A stretch of DNA of 64,000 nucleotides from Dipteris shenzhenensis (lineage: Eukaryota > Polypodiophyta > Polypodiopsida > Gleicheniales): assembly GCA_047967505.1 (NCBI GenBank), contig CM106539.1; one strand, written 5' to 3'. Both the position numbers and the translations under genes were made by a program. Shown in pieces: positions 43,137 to 52,707 of the stretch. The first letter of the stretch is position 1. Each line of letters opens with the position of its first letter. A model generated the notes under the pieces. The model did no database searches and had not been told where the DNA came from. It was given only the letters and a program-made list of their open reading frames with translations.

Positions 43137-44110
43137 CTGCCGGTGGATACCAATCTCCCGCCTGAGTACCTCACCTCACTGAGCACTAGCGACAGAGTGA
43201 TAAAAGTCGCTGATACTGGCAAGTGCTGTGGCCACATGTGAAGGATCGGCCACCCCCCCTGCATGTGAGAAACCCAGATCTCCAAGATTGCCTCTGTGAG
43301 AGTCTCATCTGTGTATGAGGCATCGGGGATTTTGATATTGTGAGACCGTCCTCTCAGATGGGGCTCTGAGATAGACAAAACTACTGGAAAATGGTCGGAG
43401 GTGGAAACACCAGGTGCAATGCAAACTGTCCCCCCTCTATCAAGAGCCCAGTCATCCACATAGAATCTGCCAATCCGAGCATGGATAGGCATCTGCACCC
43501 TACGGTTCGACCACGAAAACAAAAGTGACTGAGACTGAATATGAAAAGCATCATCTGACCAAACATCTCTGCCACTGAACCTGAACAAGAAGGCATCCCA
43601 AGCTGCTCTCTTGAGGGAATGAATACCACCTTCTCTGCCCCCTTGCTTATCGGATGGTGCCTCAACCATGTTGAAGTCACCTCCAATAATCCACGAATCT
43701 ACAATGTTAGCCCACAAGAGCAACTCTTTCCAAAAAAGAACACGGTCCCCTCTGTTGTTCGGAGCGTAGGGGTTGAGGAAACCAACCTTACGTCCGTCAA
43801 TCAAAAGTAAAATCCACTGGGCCCTGGAGGGGGTGATGGTACCGTGTCCAATGAGCAGAGGGAGAATAGAATCTGAAACTGATATGCATGTACCTCCTCT
43901 GATTCCCAAGGCAGGAAGCCAAAAAGTCCGGCCTAATAGCAGCTTACCTGACTTGGAGCAATCTCTGGCATCCAGTTTGTGTTCCTGAAGAAAAAGAATG
44001 TCTAAGGAACCACCTGACACACCTGGATGGAGCTGATTCGTGATCAGCTGTTTGCGATGGCGATGAGGGATGCCGCCCAATCCCTGTATATTCCAACTGG
44101 CTATCCTCAT
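43130..44110 (-). pseudogene. LINE-2 ORF2 endonuclease
   Basis: Open from ATG 44110 (MRIASWNIQGLGG) for 326 codons. Motifs: FLQEHKLD, NPYAPNNRGD, WIIGGDFNM, RIGRFYVDDWAL (Ile-Gly where Leu-Asp is usual) and STSDHFPVV. This is the full APE-type endonuclease of plant L1 elements. ATG 44110 overlaps the TGA that closes the ORF1 frame (TGA at 44112-44110). The endonuclease is unbroken although RT is deleted, so the defect is called at the level of the whole ORF2. Confidence 0.85.
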
Positions 44111-45482
44111 CAGCAGGAGGAAGCGGGTTGGAATACCTTACCCGACCTGGTGGCAGAAAAAGAACCCTTCATCAGAGCTGACCTCCTGCCATACACACGA
44201 GGTCCAAGGGGAGGAAAGTCCACAAGTGAGAGAGAGAAAGATCTATCAATAGGGATGCCGATAACTGGCTCTCCGAAAGTGGAAGGTACAAAATCATCAT
44301 CTGGGAGGTCAAAGGGGTCCTCAAGAGCGGAAAAGGAGTTTCGCTAAGCCAGTCTTGGGGAGGGGGTCTGAAGGATTCCTATCGAAGCAGGGAGAGAATG
44401 TAAGACCTCCTTCCCTCTATCCATGGAAGGAGGCACCTGTACTGGGTCCTGATCAAGAAGTGCTGCGGACGAGGTGCCAATAACCTGGGCTGTTGAGGGA
44501 GGTACAGCCTGATCTTGGGGTGGAGTGGAAGAAGGCTCGTGAACACTAGGCTTCAAGGTGTTAGCCTCTCGAGGCTCCAAGGGGGTAACCTCCGAAGCGG
44601 TGGAAGTATGTTCTGCAGTAGAGGGCACAACTCACTGTGGGCCAGAGGTGGTGCGGGGTGCAAGAGGGACTTGAGCAACCCTAGGAGGAGGGGGAGCCCA
44701 TGTCTGAGGCGGTGCCTGTGGAGCGGTAGGTCCTACTCTTGCTCTCTGTCGTAAGCTAGTACGAGCTGGTTGCTTTCTGGGCCTCTTTTTCTTCTTTGGG
44801 CAATCTCTGGCGAAGTGCCTCGAGGATCTGCAAATCTTGCACTGGTCGTGCCGACCTGCAACCTCAAATCTCTAGCGGAAGAATGACCCATCGGGTCGTT
44901 GTAGCATGATGTGGTCATCTGAAATATTAGGGTCTTGGACAATGATCTTAACCCTGGGTACCCCATCCATCCTGACCGCCTCAGCAGCCGAAGTGGGCTC
45001 GCCAGGAAGAGGGGGGATCTTTGCTACCACACCAAACCTCTCGCCAATAACTGAAAGAAGCCGGTGATAACTGAGGGGAGACAGGGGAACTTGATGAAAA
45101 CAGAAACTCCTTGCTTGTCCTCTTCAATTGGGTCAAAGCCCCAGTTGAAAGGGAAACAAAAAGATCCTCCTGTAGCCTAGAAGTAGAAACCCAGCCTGTA
45201 GCAAGTCTCTCGTGACGTCCAAGGAATCTAGGCACACTTGAAAGAAGCCTCGTCCCAACAAATGAACATCCTTAAGGTGGGGGGTGAGCTCTTGGGAAGT
45301 GCCACAAGCATCCAATCTCTAGCCTGTGATTTGGAGGGGTGTGAACCAAAGATGTGTGCGAAGAGAGTCGTGGAACACTCATGTTCCAAGTCCTTTTGCA
45401 ACTGCTGCAGCTCGTCTTTTGAAAATGTGACGGTTCTCACGGCCGGTGTGTGCGGTAACGGATTGACTGAATGGGTGCCCAT
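44110..45482 (-). pseudogene. LINE-2 ORF1 with zinc knuckle
   Basis: The minus strand begins near 45482 (VTFSKDELQQLQKDLEHECS). A DUF4283-like region is spread over at least three frames (GRGFFQVCLDSLDVTRDLLQ, VSVFIKFPCLP). A CCHC knuckle CKICRSSRHFARDC and a Lys/Arg cluster lie near 44800. A Pro/Ser/Thr-rich tail follows. An in-frame TAG at 44346-44344 interrupts the last frame, which then stays open (FSALEDPFDLPDDDFVPSTF) to TGA at 44112-44110. Confidence 0.72.
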
Positions 45483-45559
45483 TCGTCAATCGAGGTGGGG
45501 AAGGCCGACTCAAACACCCATAAAAACTCAGTCTGCTTTCCTGATGCCCAGGAGACCCC

Positions 45560-46085
45560 CAAAAAAACGGGGGTACACCTGAAGGGAGAGGGTGAAGGAA
45601 GGAAGGAGAGAGGAGAGAGAGCAAGTAAGAAGAAGAAGGGGGTAGGTTGAAGGAGGAGGGAGGTTGAAGAAGGGGGGAGCTGGAAGGGGGGAGAGGGAGG
45701 GCAGCAAGGGGGAGGGAGAGACGGGAAGGGGACAGCAGGGAGGGCGAGGAGTGAAGAGGAGAGAGGGAGGGGGGGAGAGGAGGAGAGGGAAGGGGGGAGC
45801 AGACAAGCAGCGTGCGGGGGGGGCAGGTGCAAGCAGCAGCGCCAAGGGGGGGGGAGTGTAGGCAACAGCGTGGGGGGGGGGGCAGCGCAGGCAGCAGCGC
45901 GTGGGGGGGGGGTGCAAGCAGCAGCACGGGGGGGGCACGGGAGCAGCAGCGTGGGGGGGAAGGGGAGGGGAGGAGAGGGGAAGGGAAGAGGCAGCTAGGG
46001 AGGGAGGGGAGGGAGGAGGCAGCAAGGAGGGGAGTTGAAGGGAGGGCAGCAGGAGGAGCGGGGAGCAGCAGCATACTGATTTTTT
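45560..46085 (-). promoter_or_regulatory. LINE-2 C-rich 5' region
   Basis: On the sense (minus) strand it is almost pure C/T with short GCTGCTGC blocks. On the plus strand it shows many G runs of seven or more between 45815 and 45960, with a GCAGCAGCG repeat between runs. Long proline-rich frames across it are translation artefacts of composition. A promoter role is inferred from position. Confidence 0.5.
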
Positions 46086-46098
46086 TTTTTGGCTTTTG
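46086..46098. repeat. LINE-2 target-site duplication, right
   Basis: TTTTTGGCTTTTG, matching 42695-42707. The right copy lies in a longer T run, so the exact boundary is uncertain. Confidence 0.6.
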
Positions 46099-46679
46099 TG
46101 AACCAGAATATGATAGAGATCAAATATCGAGCGAAATTTGCACGGCTGATTTCTCCAAGGGCAGCCTATGCAGCCCAACGACAAGGCCCGCCCCACCCCC
46201 CTCTCCCCCTCCCCGTCCTCTCCCCTTGCTCCACATTTCTTATACCTACCCTTACATCTATGTCAACCTCCCCCTCCATTCTAGCATCTCCTACAAGGCC
46301 CCCTCCCATTAGGAGCGTGAAATATACACTCCATGAAGGGGTTTTTCTGACAGCCCACTCCTACGAGCATATGAAGACAACCCACATAAAAAACAAACAA
46401 AATCTAAGATTGGGCAAAAAAAGTTGGTAACAAAATTCCGCCGACAAAAGGCTCTTTTCCTGGCAAGAAAACAGCACATTGACGTGGCTCTTTCCCTGGC
46501 AAGAAAACAGCAAGGTCCATAGATCCTGTTCACACTATTTTGGAGCTTTTAGTGGGATACCTTCTCTACATATAGGATGCTTCAGGGTGCAAAGTGGGAA
46601 TGCATGAAATTGGCCATGTAAAAGGCTTTTAAAAGCCTACCACAGGTAGATCCTTCTTTGAACAACACGAGAGAGTTTA
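46099..46679. other. Intron stretch, no gene seen
   Basis: A C-rich block lies at about 46185-46300. TTTTCCTGGCAAGAAAACAGCA and TTTCCCTGGCAAGAAAACAG form a short repeat near 46455 and 46490. Nothing else is recognised. Confidence 0.5.
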
Positions 46680-47345
46680 TTACAAAATGAAGGAGTGCAT
46701 TTCCTTATGCATAGACAAGATGGACACACAGTTGGCTATGCAAGAAAACCAAAAAGGAGAACGGTGCCATGAGAATTCAATGGATGAATAGGAATCATGC
46801 ATTTAAGGCCTTGGAAATAGAAATTCAATCACTCTAAAATGGCGTTACTCATAGGACAAATTCGGACACCTTGGGAGTCCTCAAATCTGAGAATGGAGCC
46901 TTGATAATGAGCTTGGAAGAGCTCGAAACAGCATGGACAGATCTTAGACGACTCCAAGAAGATAGAGGCAAAGATTGAGGGTTTTACTATAGAATCTCAT
47001 GCCAAGGATGCTCAATTATGGATACAAGTAGTGGATGGACACAAGCCTTAGAAAGTCATCCAAGAGACTCTAGATGAAAAGAGCAGGCGGCAAAATAAAA
47101 CCCTTAATATCTTAAAAATGATAGGGGTTAGAGAAGATGCAATTAGCCCTTTGGAGATGGCAGCCAAGAAATACATGCATGAGAAGTTTGGGGTGGACCA
47201 AACCCACATTAAGAATTCATGGAGGGTGGGAAAGCATCCCATACATGCCAAGGCAAGACAAGAGGTTCTCATGAAGAGGGAAAGCATGAAAGGGACCCCA
47301 ATATTCATCATTGAAGATCTTACAATTTAATGCAAATCCAGCAGC
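46680..47345 (+). pseudogene. LINE ORF1p-like relic of a second type
   Basis: The + strand shows RRQNKTLNILKMIGVREDAI, VDQTHIKNSWRVGKHPIHAK and MKGTPIFIIEDLTI. This order (RR-N-x-I, Hx-xR-GK, lysine-rich, K-G-T-x-I-x-x-x-DLT) is that of L1 ORF1p with an RRM and C-terminal domain, not the zinc-knuckle ORF1 of LINE-1/2/3. Upstream of 47050 the frame is broken. No ORF2 follows, since the LTR miniature at 47420 comes next. Confidence 0.55.
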
Positions 47346-47419
47346 AAAAAGAGGGCATCAAAGGGATGATAAATTCAAGGGAAAAGGACAAATGGGCACT
47401 GTATACGGACAGCAAAGCC

Positions 47420-47865
47420 TGCTAGAGTTTGTGAGAGAGGGTTTTTTGTGGGTGTGCCCTCCCAGATAGAGGCATATGGTTAGGGTAAAACTGGCTGGTT
47501 ATAGGCCTATCAAAGGCTGGCTGACAGAGGCCAAATAGGCCTGAGGTATGGGCAGGGTTGGACGCAGCTAGGGCACCCAACCAGGTTGGGTCAACCGAGT
47601 TCAGCAGGTCAGCCAGACCTACTAGTCAGGTCAAGATGACATGTAGGTCGGCCAATTGGTCAGCTTCTTACTGGCCAACCAAGAAGGGTACGAGCCTATA
47701 AAAGGTTCTGCTCCTTGCTCATTCTCTTGTCTCACATTGGGGTCTTTTGGAGCATTCTCTCTCTCTGCCAACCCTTAGGCTGAGTTGTACCCTTGGAAAT
47801 ATATAGTTTCCCTTGCCTCATTACTGTGTCTATCTCTACACTTCTGCCCGTGCACAACTCCCCCA
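47420..47865 (+). repeat. LTR 1 of the miniature element
   Basis: 446 bp, starting TGCTAG and ending CCCCA before the PBS. TATAAAAG at 47697-47704. Confidence 0.8.
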
Positions 47866-48064
47866 TGGTATCATTTGCCATGGTCGATGAGGGACCAGGT
47901 GGATCTCATTTGCTGTTCTAGATAGCATTATTCTTTAAGGATCCAAGCTTTCAGGTGCTATCTCCGAGGTGAATCTAGTAGGCAAGCTACTGGATGGTCC
48001 ATGGTTGCATCTTCATCGGCTTGCTTCTTCATATTGTTATCCTGACCATGAGCTATAGAGAGGG

Positions 48065-48528
48065 TGTTAGTTTTTGGCATCTCATAAGGAGAGAGGGCTT
48101 CTTTGTGGGTGTGCCCGCCTAAAGAGAGGAACAGGGTAGGGAAAAGTGGCTGGTTATAGGCCTGTCAAAGGCTGGCTGGCAGAGGCCAAGTAGGCCTGAG
48201 GATGGGCAGGGTTGGGGCCCAGTTATGGCACCCAACCAGGTTGGGTCAACGGACGTAACCCGGCCCAGTCTGCGGTCAGCCCGACCGGCTAGTTCGGTCA
48301 GTCGGTCAGCTTCTTGCTGGCCGACCAGGCAGGTAGGGGCCTATAAAAGGTGCCCCCCCTTAGTCATTCTGTCATCACACATTGGGGTCTCTTACAGCAC
48401 TCTCTCTCTCTCTGCCAGTCCCTCAAAGTTGCATCCCTGGAAATAAATAGTTGCTATTGCCTCATTTCTGCATCTATCTCTTTCTGTCCCTCTCTTTCGT
48501 ACGCTTGCGCATGTGCACAACTCTCACA
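48065..48528 (+). repeat. LTR 2 of the miniature element
   Basis: 464 bp, starting TGTTAG after the purine tract and ending CTCACA. TATAAAAG at 48342-48349. Contains a CT run near 48400. Confidence 0.8.
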
Positions 48529-48599
48529 GAGTCATCATTTAGGAACGTTGATCCCCATCCCAAATAGGGTTATGCAGCCTAGGGGACTAATAGTGCTTT

Positions 48600-49240
48600 G
48601 TCCTTTGCTTTTTAGAATGGTAACGATACCTTATGGTCATCACCAGGCAATTTTGGTGAGACTTTCTGAGAGAAAGATCTTGTAGTGTACACAAAGACAC
48701 ATCATAGCCTAAAGAGGAGCCTGCCCATAGTATATGGGTACACATGGCTGTCTTACCTGCTACACGAAATAAGTGGTAATTCTGTGAGTCAAATACGAGT
48801 AACAGATTCGTGGAGTATCTTTCTGAAACGAGTGGAGGGGATCGGTGTCACTGGTCACACACCTATCGGAGACCCACACCGATGGATGAGTATGTGGATC
48901 AAGAGGAGTGGTAGTCTTCTAGTGCTCACACCTCTAGACACACTTCATGGTCATAGGTGCAGATGAACACATCCGCTACATATGGATGAGATTGTTGAGG
49001 CCCCATCCACAGACGTATACATTGCAGCATGCTACGTTCCACCACAGACATCTGTTTATGCCAGGATTACCTCTGGGAGGGGACACGTATCACCTTTCCT
49101 AGCATTTTATGAGGACGTTCAGAGATACACAGAACTGGGGGAGGTCTTACTCATAGGGGACTTCAGTGACGTGACCAGACTATTCACAAGGCTATAGCCT
49201 GTAAGTGTAGATCAAGGCTGTACAAAAGCCCAATCTGATC
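48600..49240 (+). pseudogene. LINE-A endonuclease fragment
   Basis: The + strand frames read YTKTHHSLKRSLP and VYGYTWLS, aligning with FTETHESPERPLP and VTGYTWRS of the minus-strand copy at 22600-22500. Then DVYIAACYVPPQTSVYA and GEVLLIGDFSDV follow. Near 49200 PVSVDQGCTKAQSDPIA continues the family. Several stops and frameshifts are present, and no RT follows. Confidence 0.72.
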
Positions 49241-49250
49241 CGATAGCAAG

Positions 49251-52035
49251 GAATACATTGGTGGAGCGCAAATTTGCTGCATGATCTTCAAGAACATCGC
49301 AAGGCTGCCATGTGATAAAGCCTTGCACCTCACTTTTAAGGGACTAGAAGGTATTGCAATCATGGCCTATGTTTTTTACATCATGCTCCACCAGCACAAG
49401 GAATGAACTTTCCCTGTCATGGGAACCAGCAAGGCCTAGCTGCTCAGACCAGCAAGGAAAGACCATCTCTCCAAAGTGGTAGCCACCGGTAAAAGGGTTC
49501 ATGCCTATAACCTAAGATGCCGAGAGGAAGTTGTGAAATACTTTTAAAAAAGTTATAAGTGATAGTACAAGTACTTATCTGCTTTAAACAAAGTTATAAG
49601 ATAAGTGGTAAACATTCTATCCAGAGCAGAGCATTCCAGTCCCAAAGCTTGCATGGAGAACAGATCAGGTGCCATGCATGCACACCTTGCACAAGGGACA
49701 ATGCTGGAAAAAAGAGAGAAAATTAATCAAAGCCAGCCAGGGTTGTCAACAAGGCACGCGACAACAGCAAAACATTGCCTCAGACCACAAGGAGCAACCT
49801 GTCCCTGGAGGAAGTGCAGCAGAACCAAGACTCTAATTTGTCATGAAGAACTCCTGCCTGATATCCATCCCCTTCCTTCCGGCACATCAGGATAGTGTGC
49901 CCAGCCAGACGGAATGACGAAGACACTGACGTCTCAGGGGTCCTCTGGTTCAAGTGCTGCAACTCCCTTTGCGGCTGTATAACCTCCAAAGAAAAGGAAA
50001 AAGGTGAGGCACGAAGATAGGAGGCACTTGCTCTCCGGTAGGGAAGGTAACAACGGAAGACTTTCCACGTGTAGAGGAGGGGAGACGCCCTGTCCAGGCT
50101 CGCAGTTAGGGATGAGTAACTTGATTTGCTGCATGTCATTTGAAAATTATGAGAATGTGAATATTGTGTGGGAAAAAAATAAACAGATAGACATACATAG
50201 TATACCTGCATCATGGACGGAAGGTCCTTGGTCGCATTCGCCTCCGCCTCCTTGGCCTCATCCCCCTTTGCCTCGGCCCCCCATCCGCTCCACTTCTGCC
50301 TCCTTTGTTTCCTCCGCCTCCCCCTTGTTTTTGGCTTTCTTACTCCAATAACTTTAGGGATTCCATAATTTTTGTGGTTTTCCTAGAAAGATTGAGTTCT
50401 TGATTCATGGATTTTCCAAATATATCTGTCTTTGACAAATGATAATTTATGTAACCTCTAACTCAACAGAAACATTCAGAAGCAATTGTAAGAAAGATCT
50501 TGGTCATAATTCCATGATGGTTTTGGTTCAAATATGGCATTTGAAGAAGATTGTCCCAATTGTGGTTCTTGTATCCTTTAGCTTCACATATAGATTCCCA
50601 TTGTGAGGTACAATCTTAGCCCTATATCTTTTCTAATATGCAATTTTCCAACTTTAAGAAGCGAAGAATATAGCGTAAAACTTGTGAAGAATACACAGGG
50701 AAATCATAGGGATGTTCTCGACAGTTTTTAGGGTTATATCATTGTGTGAAGTGGCATCCACTCAAGATTTATTGTATGTTGGTCAATTGTGCAAGCCCTC
50801 TGTTACGTGAGAGTCTACCCTTCTAGGAACCAATTGCTTCATCCATTCATATGCTTCATCCATCTTGTAATACATTCTTATACTTCATCCAATCTTGTTA
50901 TGCGAGAGTCTACCCTTCTAGGAACGAATTGCTTCATCCATTCATATGCTTCATCCAATCTTGTAATACATTGTTGATGAGCATTGGGATGGAATTTGAA
51001 ATATGCCCAACTAGAGGCTAATGAAGGGACGATCAAATTGAAGAAGGAAGTGATATGCTCTTGAGGTGCTGTAATTTGGTGGAAGATTGTGCGTGCCCTC
51101 ATTATGGGATAAAGACACTCATGCTTGATTATATTGGTAGCCTTTGTCCAACTATGAAGCCTTTGTCTAGCTTGTAAGCAAAAAAATGATGGCTGCATTG
51201 TTTGTGTTTCTTCTTGGGTAAGTCCTCTTGTCATTTTGTAAGAGAGAAAAATAACTGTTATTAATGTCTTGGAATGACGAAACTGGTCACCGAGTGGAAC
51301 AAATTGTGGGAAATATCAGAGGAAGAGCTGGGTGCTTCTCCTCATAATTAATAATAGAACAATAGTGAATTACAAACTCAATTTGAAGTATATCAAGAAA
51401 TAGGCATCTAGCATCGCTAGGGCCTATTCTTTAGACCATATCTATGATAGATTGTTGACAATCTGTGGTCCCTTGCCAGCGATGAGGTAACGTGTGTCGT
51501 GTAGCTGCCAACCTACTAGATAAATCTTATTTTCCCCTGTAGTTGGATGTGATTAAGTGAGAGAAGATATATTAGCTATCTATATGGTAGATGAATAGTG
51601 GTGCTCTTAGATTTTCGGGTGTATATTTATGCAGTTTCAAGTGACAAACTGAGATTTCATGAATTTCTTCAGAAGCAATGACTGTCTGTAAGACTGTGCA
51701 AGTACAATTTAGATGAGTTCAAACACAATGGTCGAAATTGCTCCCTCAATAACCCTGTGAACTTGATGGAATACTCGCAAAGTGTCTTTTTTTCGTAAAG
51801 TGAACGTGTCTACCCTCATTGCAGGCAACCACAAAGCGACACACATAGGGCCTATAGACAGCTGCCATTGGTCAGCAAATGGCTTGCTAGGTGGGTCAGG
51901 TTGAGGGCCATAAGTGTTCACTCTAACAAATTGGATGGCAAGTTGACTAGCTAGGTCAACTCTAGGTCAGCCACATGGGCTGAACACTGGTTGGTAAGCT
52001 ATCGATCAGCAGCCTCCAGCCCCTTGGGGGGTTAT
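49251..52035. other. Intron stretch, no gene recognised
   Basis: Holds a pyrimidine-rich block (about 50225-50340) and a 95-bp tandem duplication at 50806-50995. Several frames of 60-144 codons exist, but none resembles a protein family I know. The last 200 bp before LINE-3 (GGCCTATAGACAGCTG and nearby GGTCAG blocks) recall the LTR of the miniature element, weakly. Confidence 0.4.
50806..50995. repeat. 95-bp tandem duplication
   Basis: GAGTCTACCCTTCTAGGAAC at 50811 recurs at 50906, each followed by AATTGCTTCATCCATTCATA and TGCTTCATCC. Confidence 0.88.
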
Positions 52036-52048
52036 ATTGAGTGTGCCG
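52036..52048. repeat. LINE-3 target-site duplication, left
   Basis: ATTGAGTGTGCCG, identical to 59247-59259. Confidence 0.92.
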
Positions 52049-52707
52049 AGCAGCTCCTGCGAGCCCTCCTCCCTCCTTCCATAGCCTCTACCTCCCTACC
52101 CTCCTCCGCCTCACTCCCTCGCCCTCGCCCCCCCTCGCCCTTGCCTTACGCCCCTCGCCCTCGCCTCACACCCCTCGCCCCTCGCCTTGCCCCGCCACCA
52201 CGCCCTCGCCTCACCCCTCGAGCCTCGCCCCTCGCCACCACACCCCGCCCCTCAGCCCTCCGCCCCCGCCTCTTGCCCTCCGCCCTCACCCCTCGCCCCT
52301 CCGCCCCTCCGCCCCTCGCCCCTCCGCCTCGCCCCTCGCCCCTCCGCCCTCGCCCCTCCGCTCCTCCGCCCTCCGCCCTCGCCCCTCGCCCTCGTCCCTC
52401 GCCCCTCCGTCCTCCGCCCTCGCCTCCGCCGCCGCCCCTCTCCCTCACCTTCGACCTCCGCCCTTCGCTCTCGCCTCCGACCTCCGCCCTCCGCCCCCCT
52501 CCGCCTTCCGCCCTCCGCCCCCGCCATCGCCTCCTCTTCCTCCGCCCCGCCTCGCTTCGCCTCGCCTTATCCTCCTTCGTCACACCCAGGCTCCATCCCT
52601 CGTCTATCTCCCCCCCTTTTTGGTGGCAGCCTCTTCTTCATCGGAGGTCTCGCAGTTTGTCTTGGCGGTATGGCGGCTCCCTGCCCGGCGGAACCCCGGA
52701 GGCCCAG
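52049..52707 (+). promoter_or_regulatory. LINE-3 C-rich 5' region
   Basis: A run of CCTCGCCC, CCTCCGCC and similar blocks from about 52070 to 52560, with almost no A or G-rich sense sequence. The proline-rich frames on one strand and Arg/Gly-rich frames on the other are artefacts of this composition. It lies where an internal LINE promoter should be; function is inferred. Confidence 0.55.

Larger units (their letters stand above)
42708..46085 (-). mobile_element. LINE-2: L1-type LINE with RT deleted but both ends kept
   Basis: A 3.4 kb minus-strand element flanked by a 13-bp direct repeat. In order: C-rich 5' region (46085 to about 45560), ORF1 with zinc knuckle, ORF2 endonuclease, a short piece of the endonuclease-RT linker, then a 3' segment ending TTTAATACTTAATAGAAGTC at the left repeat. 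No RT motif is present. Because both ends are kept, the RT loss is internal rather than a truncation. Confidence 0.75.
47420..48528 (+). mobile_element. LTR retrotransposon miniature with about 199 bp between LTRs
   Basis: Direct repeats 47420-47865 and 48065-48528 share about 450 bp, including GGTTATAGGCCT.TCAAAGGC, ACCAGGTTGGGTCAAC and the promoter CCTATAAAAGG. A PBS-like TGGTATCA at 47866-47873 and a purine tract TATAGAGAGGG at 48054-48064 are in place. The 199-bp interior has no coding frame. It is therefore non-autonomous: TRIM-like in plan but with longer LTRs. Orientation is + from the PBS-to-PPT order. AAGCC before and GAGTC after are too different to call a target duplication. Confidence 0.8.

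Noticed and set aside
45379-46196. Long proline/leucine-rich open frames
   Set aside because: They are translations of the C-rich LINE-2 5' region in several frames at once, with no domain and no conservation signal.
50878-51234. 118-codon minus-strand frame
   Set aside because: It overlaps a tandem duplication, has no recognisable domain, and its end is translated repeat.
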